A DNA stretch of 64,000 nucleotides from Streptomyces iakyrus (GTDB taxonomy: Bacteria > Actinomycetota > Actinomycetes > Streptomycetales > Streptomycetaceae), in NCBI RefSeq assembly GCF_000717055.1, contig NZ_JNXI01000008.1, forward strand, positions 184,032 through 248,031. Reading direction: 5' to 3'. Shown here piece after piece: positions 24,117-32,911 of the stretch. Made by a program: the position numbers and the translations under genes. How positions within the stretch are numbered: position 1 is the first letter of the stretch; each line of letters starts with the position of its first letter. Below the pieces are notes generated by a model. It did not search any database and had not been told where the DNA came from. It worked only from the letters and a program-made list of their open reading frames with translations.

Positions 24117-25322
24117 TCAGTTGAGGGGATCCAGCGTGAGGTAGGCCTGGCGCGGGTTGCCGTCGTGGACGAGCGACTCGTGGTGGCCCACGTCGTCGAA
24201 CGCGAAGGCGTACGCCTTGCCGTCCGCCATCTGGGCGTGGATCTTGCGCGCGTAGTGGTTCGTGACGTTGTCCTTGTAGAAGTCGGCGGCACCGGCGTCG
24301 GGCTGGTTGGAGTTGACCAGCAGCGTGGAGCGGTTGAAGCCGGCGCACAGGGTGCGCGATATCGGCCCGCGCACCTGGTCGTTCGGGGCGTCGAGCCTCC
24401 GGTGACAGCCGAAGACGGAGGAGGCGTCCGGCTTCTGGAAGCTGGTGACGACGGCACCTGCGCCGTCGGTGAAGTTCATGACGCCTCCGGAGACCCGGCC
24501 GTAGTACTTCGTGCCGGGCCGGTCGGCGAACGGGGTGACCGTCAGGGTCGAGGTGGCGTACTTCTGCCAGACACGGTTGATGTAGTCGTCCATGACGCCG
24601 GCCGGCAGGGCGCCGGTCTCCAGCCCGTACAGAGGTGACAGCGCGCGCAGTACGGTACCGTCGGAGCGGGTCTGGATCAGGTTGGCCCAGCCGCCGGGCT
24701 GCCCCCTGAGGGCGTTGAAGAAGCCGTTGTATCCGCCGGGCTTGAGCCGGCCGGTGCTCGCGGTGCTGCCGTCGGCTCGCTGCACTCCCACCGCGTAGGG
24801 GGCGGAGAACATGTCGACCTGGGTGCTGTTGATCCACAGGCCGGAGTCGTTGAGCGTGTACTCCGACCAGTTGAAGAGGATGTTCCGGTTGGGGTCGGAC
24901 GGGTTCTGCACGGCCGGCTGGACCAGGCCTCCGGTGGTGAGCTTGAAGACCAGTTTCTGGCCGTAGGAGAAGTACACGCGGCCCGAGAACTTCGGCATGC
25001 GGATCGTGGCCGACTGGCCCGCGGCCGGGCCGGGGATCGAGGCGTCGGGGGCGGGGGTCGGCGGGTTGCCGCCCGCCGGCCAGGGGTGGAAGGTGCCGCC
25101 CGCGTCGGCCCAGCCCTGCCGACCGGTCGAGAGTTCCGTGCCGAGGTTGTAGATGTACAGCTGCTCGCCTCGGGCCGAATTGTTGGTGATCTTCAGTGGG
25201 ATCGTCGCCGGGACGGCGGCGTGGGCCGGAGTGCCCGTTGCGGTCGCCAGCAGTGAGCCGGCGAGGATCGTGGCGAGGGACAGCCCCGCGGCCCTGGCCC
25301 GGCGCCTGAGAGTTCGCAACAC
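24117..25322 (-). CDS. secreted beta-1,3-glucanase, GH64
   Basis: 401-residue exo-enzyme that cleaves beta-1,3-glucan (laminaripentaose-producing type). Signal peptide: LRTLRRRARAAGLSLATILA with cleavage near PAHA-AVPA. The mature protein starts with the thaumatin-like barrel region IPLKITNNSARGEQLYIYNL and continues with VYFSYGQKLVFKL, a GYNGFFNALRGQPGG segment and FGCHRRLDAPNDQVRGPISR, all typical of GH64. Start GTG at 25322 after GGAGG; a longer frame upstream crosses the palindrome and is unlikely. Regulation: TGAGAGCGCTCTCA lies 39 bp upstream, suggesting a LacI-type repressor. Confidence 0.9.
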   Translation of the reverse strand: MLRTLRRRARAAGLSLATILAGSLLATATGTPAHAAVPATIPLKITNNSARGEQLYIYNLGTELSTGRQGWADAGGTFHPWPAGGNPPTPAPDASIPGPAAGQSATIRMPKFSGRVYFSYGQKLVFKLTTGGLVQPAVQNPSDPNRNILFNWSEYTLNDSGLWINSTQVDMFSAPYAVGVQRADGSTASTGRLKPGGYNGFFNALRGQPGGWANLIQTRSDGTVLRALSPLYGLETGALPAGVMDDYINRVWQKYATSTLTVTPFADRPGTKYYGRVSGGVMNFTDGAGAVVTSFQKPDASSVFGCHRRLDAPNDQVRGPISRTLCAGFNRSTLLVNSNQPDAGAADFYKDNVTNHYARKIHAQMADGKAYAFAFDDVGHHESLVHDGNPRQAYLTLDPLN

Positions 25323-25360
25323 GCGCTGCCTCCGTTCGAAAGTTGGCCGATTCGAAACTT

Positions 25361-25374
25361 TGAGAGCGCTCTCA
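25361..25374. promoter_or_regulatory. LacI-type operator for GH64 gene
   Basis: Perfect 14-bp palindrome TGAGAGCGCTCTCA upstream of the glucanase start. Its core GAGCGCTC equals that of the CebR box (TGGGAGCGCTCCCA) of Streptomyces cellulose utilisation, with changed outer bases. The same sequence with longer arms occurs at 36203. Confidence 0.8.
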
Positions 25375-25419
25375 GATTCACCTCTTGGTCCGGACCTGTC
25401 AATGCTTCGGACCGTCCGG

Positions 25420-26043
25420 TCAGCGCGGGCGCCCGAGCGGCCTCGGCTCCCCCGGGGCACCGCGCAGGGATCCGCGCAGGCAGGAGAGGACGACCACGAA
25501 GGGCCAGACCGACTGAAGGGTCGTCACCGCGCGCTCCGCCACGCCGGCCACGCCGTGGAGGTGCAGCTCGATCAGGAACCAGGCCGCGCCGGCCGCCATG
25601 ACCGCGGTCGCCCCCAGCGAGGGGAAGGGGCGCAGGGCCCACGGCACGGCGGCACCGGCCCGGGCCGCCAGGACGGGCCAGGCCGCCAGGAGGGTGAAGC
25701 CGACGGCGGCCACGGAACCATGGCTCAGCGACCCGCCGCTGCTCGGCGCCGGGAACATGGCCACCGCCAGCGCGGATACCCCTCCGGCCGCCAGGGCCGC
25801 CCGCCCGGCGGTCGCGGCCGGGCGCAGGCCCCAGGCCGTCAGCAGGTGGCAGAACCCCAGTGCGATGAACGCCGCCGTCATCACCCAGGACCCCGAGTTC
25901 CCGGGCGCCGCCAGGACGCTGATGGTCTGGGCGGCGGGGTCGTAAGGGGGACCCTGCAGCGACGCCGCCACCACCCAGCCCGTGATCAGGAAGAGCGGCG
26001 CACACCCCGACGACACCAGAGTCCACGCAGGAACAGATCGCAT
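25420..26043 (-). CDS. DUF998 family membrane protein
   Basis: 207-residue integral membrane protein with six hydrophobic helices; the DUF998 pattern is seen in AGWVVAASLQGPPYDPAAQT-like residues 20-40 (here preceded by LFLIT) and the following SVLAAPGNSGSWVMTAAFIA. Function unknown. It ends 98 bp before the glucanase start on the same strand, so its transcript runs toward the GH64 promoter. Confidence 0.85.
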   Translation of the reverse strand: MRSVPAWTLVSSGCAPLFLITGWVVAASLQGPPYDPAAQTISVLAAPGNSGSWVMTAAFIALGFCHLLTAWGLRPAATAGRAALAAGGVSALAVAMFPAPSSGGSLSHGSVAAVGFTLLAAWPVLAARAGAAVPWALRPFPSLGATAVMAAGAAWFLIELHLHGVAGVAERAVTTLQSVWPFVVVLSCLRGSLRGAPGEPRPLGRPR

Positions 26044-26182
26044 CAGGACACCGTAAAGCGGGTCATTCGTGTCCCCGGGTCACGTCGGGCGGCTCGCCCC
26101 GCGTGGCGTAGTCGCACAGCCCCTCTCCGCCCCGGGAGCGCACGATGGAAGCGTGCGGCCGGGCGTCGGGAGGTGATCGGGC

Positions 26183-27181
26183 ATGGAGCTGACACTCGTG
26201 GTGCTGATCATCATTGTGGGACTGACGTTCGACTTCACCAACGGTTTCCACGACGCCGCGAACGCGATCGCCACCTCCATCTCCACCCGGGCCCTGACGC
26301 CCCGTGTGGCCCTGGCCATGGCCGCGGTGATGAACTTCTTCGGCGCCTTCCTCGGCACCGGGGTCGCCCAGACCGTCGGCAGCGGCATCATCGGGGCTCC
26401 CGAGGCGACGTCAGGGCTGCTGCTCGTCCTGTGCGCGCTCATCGGCGCCATCGGGTGGAACGTCTTCACCTGGTGGCGGGGGCTGCCCACCTCGTCCTCG
26501 CACGCCCTGATCGGCGGGCTGGTCGGAGCCGCGCTCGCCGCGTCGGCCACGGTGCACTGGTCGGGCATCCTGGACAAGGTCATCCTGCCGATGCTGCTGT
26601 CCCCGCTGGTCGGCGTGGCGCTCGGGTACCTGCTGCACACCGGCATCCTGTGGGTGTTCCGGCGTTCGACACCGCGGCGCACCATGAGGCGGTTCCGTAT
26701 GGCACAGACCGTTTCCGCCGCCGCCATGGGGCTGGGGCACGGTCTGCAGGACGCCCAGAAGACCATGGGGGTCATCGTGCTGGCACTGGTCACGGCCGGC
26801 TGGCAGGACGACTTCTCGGTGCCGGTGTGGGTGATCGCCGCCGTGGCGGCCGCCATGGCAGCCGGTACGTACAGCGGCGGGCGTCGCATCATCACCACTC
26901 TGGGGCGGCGCATCGTGCACCTCGATCCGCCGCGCGGTTTCGCCGCCGAGACCGCTGCCGCGGCCGTCCTCTACACCACCGCGTTCCTGGTGAAGGCGCC
27001 GATCTCCACCACGCAGACCATCACCGCCGCCATCCTGGGTTCCGGTGCCACCCGGCGCGCCTCCGCCGTACGCTGGCAGGTGGCCCGTTCGATCGGCACG
27101 GCCTGGCTCCTCACGTTCCCCGGCGCGGGGATTCCGGCCGCGGCGCTCTACCTCTTCCTGCACGCCGTCACCCCTGTGTGA
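26183..27181 (+). CDS. pit: PiT family inorganic phosphate transporter
   Basis: 332-residue low-affinity, metal-phosphate/H+ symporter in the cytoplasmic membrane. Both PiT signature repeats are present: FDFTNGFHDAANAIATSIST near 12-31 and, in the second half, GLGHGLQDAQKTMGVIVLAL near 184-203. About ten helices. ATG at 26183 with GGTGATCGGGC upstream. No Pho box seen in the short upstream region. A 204-residue hypothetical gene follows within 18 bp; in some bacteria PiT is paired with a PhoU-like (YkaA) regulator, but this neighbour does not look like one. Confidence 0.92.
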   Translation: MELTLVVLIIIVGLTFDFTNGFHDAANAIATSISTRALTPRVALAMAAVMNFFGAFLGTGVAQTVGSGIIGAPEATSGLLLVLCALIGAIGWNVFTWWRGLPTSSSHALIGGLVGAALAASATVHWSGILDKVILPMLLSPLVGVALGYLLHTGILWVFRRSTPRRTMRRFRMAQTVSAAAMGLGHGLQDAQKTMGVIVLALVTAGWQDDFSVPVWVIAAVAAAMAAGTYSGGRRIITTLGRRIVHLDPPRGFAAETAAAAVLYTTAFLVKAPISTTQTITAAILGSGATRRASAVRWQVARSIGTAWLLTFPGAGIPAAALYLFLHAVTPV

Positions 27182-27199
27182 GCACAGCGGAGGCCGCCC

Positions 27200-27814
27200 A
27201 TGATCGCTCTTCCCGGCCGCCGGGCGTCCGTCGAGTCGCCTGCCGGGGCCCCGTCCGGCCTTCCGGTGCCGGGGCGTTTCGCCCATCTGCACCCGGACGA
27301 CGGTGCCTGTCTGATGGAGGCCGCCGCGCTGCTGGGCACCGGGCACTTCACCGACAGCCCGGCCGGCACGCACCCCGCTCTCGCGGCCCTGGCCCGGGTG
27401 GTCAACGACAACGTCGGCGACGACGCCCGGCACGCGCTGTGGCCGCTGGCCGCCGACCTCGCCGACGCACGCCCCGCGGGGCGTGCCTACCCGCCGCTGC
27501 TCGTCGGTACGGTCGTTGACACGGCACGCCGGGTGCGTCCCTCGTCGCGGCGTCTGGCGCGGAACGGCCGTGCGTGCCGGCAGCGGGCGGCGCGACTCGC
27601 CGATGCGCCCGCCGGTGGTCCGCCGGCCCGGATCGCCGATCTGCTGTGGTGGCGCGGGCCGGGACGCCGGCACCTGGAGCGGGCGCTCCGGGTGCTGTGC
27701 GCCGCGCCGGAGGCCGACCGGCTGTTGTCCCGGCTGCTGCGGCAGGCCGTGACCCAGGCGCGGGAGTACACGGGCGGGCCGGCTGCGAGCAGGGAGGTTC
27801 ACTGCAACCGGTAG
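27200..27814 (+). CDS. hypothetical protein, 204 residues, downstream of pit
   Basis: Soluble protein opening MIALPGRRASVESPAGAPSG with an Arg/Ala-rich helical body. Readable segments: AHLHPDDGACLMEAAALLGT, VVNDNVGDDARHALWPLAAD and DLLWWRGPGRRHLERALRVL. No domain recognised. It begins 18 bp after the phosphate transporter and so is almost certainly in its operon; a link to phosphate uptake is inference from position only. Confidence 0.7.
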   Translation: MIALPGRRASVESPAGAPSGLPVPGRFAHLHPDDGACLMEAAALLGTGHFTDSPAGTHPALAALARVVNDNVGDDARHALWPLAADLADARPAGRAYPPLLVGTVVDTARRVRPSSRRLARNGRACRQRAARLADAPAGGPPARIADLLWWRGPGRRHLERALRVLCAAPEADRLLSRLLRQAVTQAREYTGGPAASREVHCNR

Positions 27815-27842
27815 GCGCTCCGGCCCCCTCCTTCAGGGCGCC

Positions 27843-28648
27843 ATGATCCCTGCAAGCATCGTCGGCCCCCTGGCCGCTCCGGTTCGCCGGCTGCTCGCGT
27901 TCACCTGGACACAGACGCGGGCCTGCGCGTTCGCCTTCGCCCTGCTGTCCGGCGTGGCAGTGTCCGCGCTGCTGCCCGAACTGCCCGTGGCGCGCTACGA
28001 CGTGCTGGTCGTCTACGGTGTGCTGCTCACGCTGCTGTTCTGGGCCCGGGGCTGGGAGAGCGGGCGGGACATCGCCGTCATCGCCGCCTGTCATGGCGTC
28101 GGTAGGGCCTTCGAGCTGGTGAAGGTGGCGCTCGGCTCCTGGAGCCACCCGGAGCCGGCCGTGCTGAAGTTCGCCGGCGTCCCGTTGTACGGCGGCTTTC
28201 TGTACGCGGCGGTGGGCAGCTGTGTCTGCCGGGCCTGGCATCTGTTCGATCTGGGGCTCGTGCGGTATCGGCCGCGGGCGACGGCCGTGGTCGCCGCGGC
28301 CATGTACGTCAAACTCCTTCAGCCGCCACTGGCTGCCCGACGCGCGCTGGGTGCCGGCTGGACTGCTCGTGGCCGTCACGCTGGGGACGTCGGTCTGTTT
28401 CACCGTGCGGGGAGTGCGCCGGCGGATGCCGCTGGCGTTGGCGTTCGGGCTGATCGGGTTCTTCCTGTGGGTGGCGGAGAATCTGGCAACCCTGGTCGGC
28501 GCATGGCGCTGTCCGTATCAGCGGCACGGCTGGGAGCCGCTGGGGGTGGAGAAGTTCGGGGCCTGGGCGCTCCCTCATCAGCGTGACGTTCGTGCTGGCG
28601 GCGGTGGGGCGGCGGACGGATCCCGAAGCGGATCGGGGGGCTCCGTAA
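27843..28648 (+). pseudogene. DUF817 membrane protein gene with two +1 frameshifts
   Basis: The gene reads well in three successive frames. Frame 1 from the ATG at 27843 covers the first 156 residues up to AAAMYV. Near 28308-28313 one extra base (AAA run) shifts to frame 2, which continues SFSRHWLPDARW through WVAENLATLVGAWRCPYQRH to VEKFGAWAL. Near 28571-28575 another extra C (CTCCCTC) shifts to frame 3: LISVTFVLAAVGRRTDPEAD and a TAA at 28646. Reconstructed length (about 268 residues) fits DUF817, a multi-helix membrane family. Either a young pseudogene or two assembly indels. Confidence 0.85.
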
Positions 28649-28716
28649 GGGCTTCCGAAGAGCGTGGAGTCGTCGCGGCAGCGTTCGCCTGCCTATCATC
28701 CTATGGACGTAAATCG

Positions 28717-28742
28717 GGTGATTTGCCTTTCGAGTCATCACC
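28717..28742. promoter_or_regulatory. candidate inverted repeat before PP2C gene
   Basis: GGTGAT and ATCACC, 14 bp apart, in an AT-richer stretch 30 bp upstream of the phosphatase ATG. Could be an operator; weak evidence. Confidence 0.3.
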
Positions 28743-28771
28743 TACCGTGGCCATCCTCGCCGGAGTGATCA

Positions 28772-29602
28772 ATGTCCCGCACCGGCACGACGGACGACGG
28801 CGACGAGCTGCTGACCAGGCTCGGGGCCCTGACGGCTCAGGCCCGTGCGCAGGCCGAGATGCAGCGGTCCCGGGTCGAGCTGGCGATCGCGTTGCAGCGC
28901 GGGATGCTGCCGAGGGACCTGCCCGTCGCCCGCCGGCTGCATCTGGCCGTGCGCTACACACCCGCGTGCCAGGGCCTGAACGTGGGCGGCGACTGGTACG
29001 ACGCGTTCACCCTGGGCGACGGCCGGATCGGCCTGGCCATCGGTGACGTCCAGGGCCACAACATCGAGGCCGCGGCCTTCATGGGCCAGGTGCGGGCCGG
29101 GCTGCGGGCGCTGGCCTCCGTCACCAGTGAACCGGGCGAAGTGCTGGCCAGGACCAACGATCTGCTGCTGTCCCTGGGCTCCGACCTGTTCGCCACCTGC
29201 ACGTTCATGCGGCTCGACCCGTGTGCCGGCGTGCTGGAGAGCGCGCGGGCCGGCCATCTGCCCTGTATCTGGGCCACGGCGGACGGGAAGTCCGGCGTCA
29301 CCGAGGACGAGGGCGGACCACCCCTCGGGGTGCAGGCGGGGATGCCGTACCCGGTGACGCGGTACGAGCTCACCACGGGCGGTGTGTTCGTCCTGCTCAC
29401 GGACGGTGTCGTGGAGGGCCCGTCGATGCGGCTGGAGGAGGGCCTGGACCAGGTGACGCGGCTCGCGGGCATCGCGGCGGTGGCGGGCATGGACGTGGAC
29501 GCGCTCGCGGCCGCCGTGATCAAGGGGGCCGAGCGTGTGGGGCACGACGACGACGCCGCCGTCCTGGTGGTCGGCCTCGACGGGCCGGACGCTCAGCCAT
29601 AG
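28772..29602 (+). CDS. PP2C/SpoIIE family protein serine phosphatase
   Basis: 276 residues: a short helical N-terminus (residues 1-45, LTAQARAQAEMQRSRVELAI) then a PPM-type phosphatase domain. Family segments ALQRGMLPRDLPVARRLHLA, the metal-binding VGGDWYDAFTLGDGRIGLAI and GDVQGHNIEAAAFMGQ, the turn GGPPLGVQAGMPY, and the closing GHDDDAAVLVVGLDG are all present, so it should be active on phospho-Ser/Thr of anti-sigma antagonists. It lacks any sensor domain; a MASE1 protein follows 51 bp later, which may supply the sensing. Confidence 0.9.
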   Translation: MSRTGTTDDGDELLTRLGALTAQARAQAEMQRSRVELAIALQRGMLPRDLPVARRLHLAVRYTPACQGLNVGGDWYDAFTLGDGRIGLAIGDVQGHNIEAAAFMGQVRAGLRALASVTSEPGEVLARTNDLLLSLGSDLFATCTFMRLDPCAGVLESARAGHLPCIWATADGKSGVTEDEGGPPLGVQAGMPYPVTRYELTTGGVFVLLTDGVVEGPSMRLEEGLDQVTRLAGIAAVAGMDVDALAAAVIKGAERVGHDDDAAVLVVGLDGPDAQP

Positions 29603-29653
29603 GGCCGCACGACACCGGCTCCCACCTCGCTGAGGCGGCGGCCCCGGTGTCTG

Positions 29654-30658
29654 ATGGCTGCTGTGGTGGGTAGCAAGGATCTGCGTACGCCGGTCGTCGT
29701 CACTCTGCAGACGCTGGCCGTCGCCGCCTGCTACTACGCGTCGGCGCAGCTGGGGCTGTTGCGGGAACTCGTCGTCGAAGGCGCGGTCGTCACCCCCATC
29801 TGGCCGCCCACCGGCGTCTCGGTGGCCTGCCTGCTCCTCCTCGGGCTGCGCTGCTGGCCCGGTATCGCCCTGGGTGCCTTCTTCGTCATCCTCTCCCTCA
29901 CCTCCGTGTCGCCGTCGGCCCTCTGCGTCCTGGCGGGCAACACGGCCGCCCCCGTCGCCGGATACCTGCTGCTGCGACGGGCCGGTTTCCGCACCGATCT
30001 CGCCCGGTTGCGGGACGGCCTGGCCCTGGTCTTCCTCGGCGCGTTCACCGCGATGCTGATCGGCGCGACCACCGGCGCCGGCACCCTGCTCGTCACGGAC
30101 AGGATCGAACAGTCCGGCTTCTGGGCGGTCTGGCTGGCCTGGTGGGTCGGTGACGCCATGGGCGTCCTCATCGTCACGCCGGTCCTGCTCCTGCTGTCCC
30201 GCGTCCGCCTGCCGCTGCCCCTGTCGCGCTGGAAGGAGGCCTTGGGACTCGCGGTCATCGCCTGCTGCCTCGTGCCCCTGGCCGCGCACAGTTCCGTCAG
30301 TCTGCTGTTCCTCGTCTATCCCCTGCTGATCTGGGCGGCTCTGCGGTTCCAGCTGGCCGGCAGCCTGCTGTGCGCCCTGTTCGCCTCGGTCATGACCACG
30401 GTGGCCGCGACCGACCGGGTGGGGCCGTTCGAACGGCTCAGCCGGATCGAGGTGATGATGAAGCTCCAGGCCTTCAACGGCGCGATGGCACTCACCGCCC
30501 TGCTCCTGTCCGCAGTGATCACCGAGCAGATCTACACACGGCGCTCCGTGGAGCGCGCCTGTCAGGAACTGGTCGAGGTCCTGGAGCACCTGACCGCGGG
30601 CGAGGCGGCGGACGGCCGGGCTCCGCTGGAGGACCGCGGGCCCGGGCGGCGGGAGTGA
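29654..30658 (+). CDS. MASE1 integral membrane sensor protein (stand-alone)
   Basis: 334 residues, about eight transmembrane helices. The MASE1 hallmark is VVEGAVVTPIWPPTGVSVAC near 40-60, followed by LRCWPGIALGAFFVILSL. After the last helix only a short soluble tail of about 50 residues remains (ERACQELVEVLEHLTAGEAA, a possible linker helix). MASE1 is normally the sensory N-terminus of a histidine kinase, GGDEF or SpoIIE-phosphatase protein. Here it ends without an output domain, but the output-type phosphatase is the gene before it. Confidence 0.85.
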   Translation: MAAVVGSKDLRTPVVVTLQTLAVAACYYASAQLGLLRELVVEGAVVTPIWPPTGVSVACLLLLGLRCWPGIALGAFFVILSLTSVSPSALCVLAGNTAAPVAGYLLLRRAGFRTDLARLRDGLALVFLGAFTAMLIGATTGAGTLLVTDRIEQSGFWAVWLAWWVGDAMGVLIVTPVLLLLSRVRLPLPLSRWKEALGLAVIACCLVPLAAHSSVSLLFLVYPLLIWAALRFQLAGSLLCALFASVMTTVAATDRVGPFERLSRIEVMMKLQAFNGAMALTALLLSAVITEQIYTRRSVERACQELVEVLEHLTAGEAADGRAPLEDRGPGRRE

Positions 30659-30714
30659 CGGGCTGAGGCTCCGGGCCCCTCGGCGGTGGGTCACCGAAAC
30701 GTAGGGTGGGCGTC

Positions 30715-31212
30715 ATGACCGAGGTGGAGGTTGTGCAGCTCCTGGTGTCGTCGGCGCACCGGATGTCCGGACGGCCGTCCGACGGGGTGTCCCCCGGCCC
30801 GTCCGACGAGCGGGTCACCCGGGTGGAGGTGCGCAGCGAGCTGGGACTGGTCGGCGACCGCTACTACGCCCGGCCCGCCCACCGCAACGCGGCGGTGACG
30901 ATCATGGCGGCGGAAAACCTCCCGGCCGACGCCGATCTGCGGCACACGCGCCGGAACATCCTGCTCAGGGGCGTCGACATCGACGCGTACGTCGGAGCCA
31001 CGATCTCGCTCGACTGCGGCACCGGGCCGGTGGTGTTCGCCGTGAAGCGCCCTGCCCGGCCGTGCGCGTGGATGGACGTGACCATCGGCCCCGGGGCGCA
31101 GCGTGCCCTGCGCGGCCGGGGCGGCGTGCGGTGCAGCCCCCTGAGCGACGGGGTGCTCACGCTCGGCCCGGCCACGTTCCGGGTCGTGGCCGGGGCCGAC
31201 ACCCCGTCGTGA
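30715..31212 (+). CDS. MOSC domain protein
   Basis: 165-residue protein made of one MOSC domain (molybdenum-cofactor sulfurase C-terminal type): ELGLVGDRYYARPAHRNAAV, LRHTRRNILLRGVDIDAYVG and the Cys-containing VKRPARPCAWMDVTIGPGAQ followed by RALRGRGGVRC. MOSC proteins bind sulfur-loaded or molybdenum compounds; small ones act in detoxification or cofactor handling. Start chosen at ATG 30715, after GGGTGGG; a GTG three codons earlier is possible. Confidence 0.88.
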   Translation: MTEVEVVQLLVSSAHRMSGRPSDGVSPGPSDERVTRVEVRSELGLVGDRYYARPAHRNAAVTIMAAENLPADADLRHTRRNILLRGVDIDAYVGATISLDCGTGPVVFAVKRPARPCAWMDVTIGPGAQRALRGRGGVRCSPLSDGVLTLGPATFRVVAGADTPS

Positions 31213-31227
31213 AGCGCCCCGGCGCGG

Positions 31228-31887
31228 TCAGCCGCCCGCGGGTGGCGTGCGGATGGCGGCGATGTCGAGCTGCAGGCGCACCTTCTCGCTCACCATCGCG
31301 CCGCCCTCGGCCAGCCTGCTGTTGTAGGTCAGCCCCCAGTCCGAGCGGTTGATGGTGGTGGTGCCGTCGAAACCGACCCGGTCGTAGCCGAAGGGGTCGG
31401 TGACATTCCCGATATACGTCATGTCGAGTACGACGGGCCGGGAGACCCCCTTGATGGTCAGTTCTCCCGACATGCTGAACAGGTCGGCTCCCGTCTGCTG
31501 CACCCCCGTGCTGGTGAAGCGCATCCGCGGATAGGTCGCGGCGTCGAGGAAGTCACGGCCGACCAAGTGCGCGTCGCGTTGTTCCACCCCGGTATCCACA
31601 CTGGCGGTGAACAGAGTGATGTCGGCCCGTGACCGTGTGGGGTCGTACGCGTCGAAGTAGAGCCGGCTTTCGTACTCCAGGAAACAACCGCGCACGGTGG
31701 TCACCATGGCGTGCCGGACGGAGAAGCCGATCCTGCTGTGCGCGGGGTCGACGACCCATTCACCGGACAGATCGGCCAGGTTGGGGTCCGGCAGCACGGC
31801 AGTGGAGGATGCCGGTGCGCCGACGGGGCGCTGTGGGGGGAGCTGTGCCTGCCGGCGGGACGGCACAACGCGGTTGAACAGGTTCAT
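31228..31887 (-). CDS. YceI family protein
   Basis: 219-residue lipocalin-like YceI domain, preceded by about 40 residues of Pro/Arg-rich sequence without a clear signal peptide. Domain marks: WVVDPAHSRIGFSVRHAMVT, then TVRGCFLEYESRLYFDA, SVDTGVEQRDAHLVGRDFLD and the end SEKVRLQLDIAAI. YceI proteins bind long isoprenoids or amides and are often acid- or stress-induced. The upstream region is AT-rich; no MarR-family partner is adjacent. Confidence 0.88.
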   Translation of the reverse strand: MNLFNRVVPSRRQAQLPPQRPVGAPASSTAVLPDPNLADLSGEWVVDPAHSRIGFSVRHAMVTTVRGCFLEYESRLYFDAYDPTRSRADITLFTASVDTGVEQRDAHLVGRDFLDAATYPRMRFTSTGVQQTGADLFSMSGELTIKGVSRPVVLDMTYIGNVTDPFGYDRVGFDGTTTINRSDWGLTYNSRLAEGGAMVSEKVRLQLDIAAIRTPPAGG

Positions 31888-31917
31888 GATTCATCTAGGT
31901 ACTTGAGTTTGGTTATA

Positions 31918-31944
31918 GCCGCAAGTCCCCTCCCGATTTGCGGC
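31918..31944. terminator. short hairpin in AT-rich spacer
   Basis: GCCGCAA / TTGCGGC, 7-bp perfect stem with a 13-base loop, in the 190-bp spacer 31888-32077. It may end the glycosyltransferase transcript or belong to the YceI leader. Confidence 0.35.
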
Positions 31945-32077
31945 TGTTGAGAACAAGCCCTCGACCCCTTTTGCCGCCGCTTTGCACAAAATCCACACAT
32001 CGCTGTCGCGGCGCATCACCGAAACGACCATCCGAAACTCCAGGGATTTTCATTTCGGGCATTTCGGCGAATCGGCC

Positions 32078-32911
32078 TTACGTCACCTCTATCGCGAGGT
32101 CGTTGTCGACGGTGTAGTAAGGGCGGAGAGCGGAACCGTCCGTCTCGACCGCCGGGTACACGTACACGTGCTTGCGGTCGGCCACGTCGTCGAGCAGCCG
32201 GCCGACCCTGATCGGCGGTGCTCCGTCCGTGGGGCGGACGAAGGCGTCCCAGACGCGGGCCGCTCCCCCACCGCCGTCCGCCAGGTCGCCGGGAGCGACG
32301 GTGAAGGAGAAGCCCCTGGCGCCGTCGTCGGTCCGGGGGCGCAGGGTCCGGACGGTGTCGGTGCCGCGCAGGCGCAGACGCACGGTGGCGTCCGGGTGGA
32401 GCTCGGCGCCGTGCAGACGGGCCGTGACCGTCAGGGCCCGGTCCGTGACGTCGATGGCGCCGGCCTCCGCGTGGGCGGTGCGCCGCCATGCCCTGAGGGC
32501 GAGGAAGCCGTCCTTCGTGGCGTACGGGATCCTGACCGCCACCGGCGCGGGGCGGTCGCGCAGGTGGCCGTCGACGAGGCTGCGCAGATCCCGCAGGCCC
32601 GGGCGCAGCCGCCGGCGCTCGGCATCCGGTTCCGGCAGCAGGTACACGTCCCAGCGGCCCTCGTCGAGAACGGGCTGCGCTTCCAGCACGGCGTGCCGGT
32701 GGCCGTCGGAGCGGGCGGACTCGAGGTCGAGGAGGTGACGGGTCGTCTCCGAGCGCCCCTTCTTGGGCCGCAGCCGCAGGAGCAGCCGGGGGTGCGCGCC
32801 GGGAACCGGCGGCAGAGTGAAGGTGATCCGACCGTCGCTGTCGATCACGCAGTCGGCGCGCAGGGGGGAGCCGTGCTGCGGGCTCGCCGTGGTGGTCTGC
32901 GGGGTGCTCAT
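32078..32911 (-). CDS. hypothetical protein coupled to glycosyltransferase, 277 residues
   Basis: Beta-rich soluble protein, no signal peptide or membrane helix. Recognisable layout: ITFTLPPVPGAHPRLLLRLR, WDVYLLPEPDAERRRLRPGL, VAVRIPYATKDGFLALRAWR and HVYVYPAVETDGSALRPYYT, suggesting two or three immunoglobulin-like or OB-type domains as seen in proteins accompanying teichoic-acid-type glycosyltransferases of actinomycetes. Its ATG overlaps the stop of the glycosyltransferase gene by four bases (ATGA), so the two are translationally coupled and likely act together at the cell surface. Confidence 0.75.
   Translation of the reverse strand: MSTPQTTTASPQHGSPLRADCVIDSDGRITFTLPPVPGAHPRLLLRLRPKKGRSETTRHLLDLESARSDGHRHAVLEAQPVLDEGRWDVYLLPEPDAERRRLRPGLRDLRSLVDGHLRDRPAPVAVRIPYATKDGFLALRAWRRTAHAEAGAIDVTDRALTVTARLHGAELHPDATVRLRLRGTDTVRTLRPRTDDGARGFSFTVAPGDLADGGGGAARVWDAFVRPTDGAPPIRVGRLLDDVADRKHVYVYPAVETDGSALRPYYTVDNDLAIEVT

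Noticed and set aside
25153..27519. A 788-codon plus-strand frame
   Set aside because: Antisense to GH64 and DUF998 and out of frame with the PiT transporter; composition is Arg/Pro/His-rich, typical of GC-rich shadows.
27843..28648. Programmed ribosomal frameshifting in DUF817
   Set aside because: No slippery heptamer with pseudoknot is evident and two separate shifts in one small gene are improbable; mutation or assembly error is simpler.
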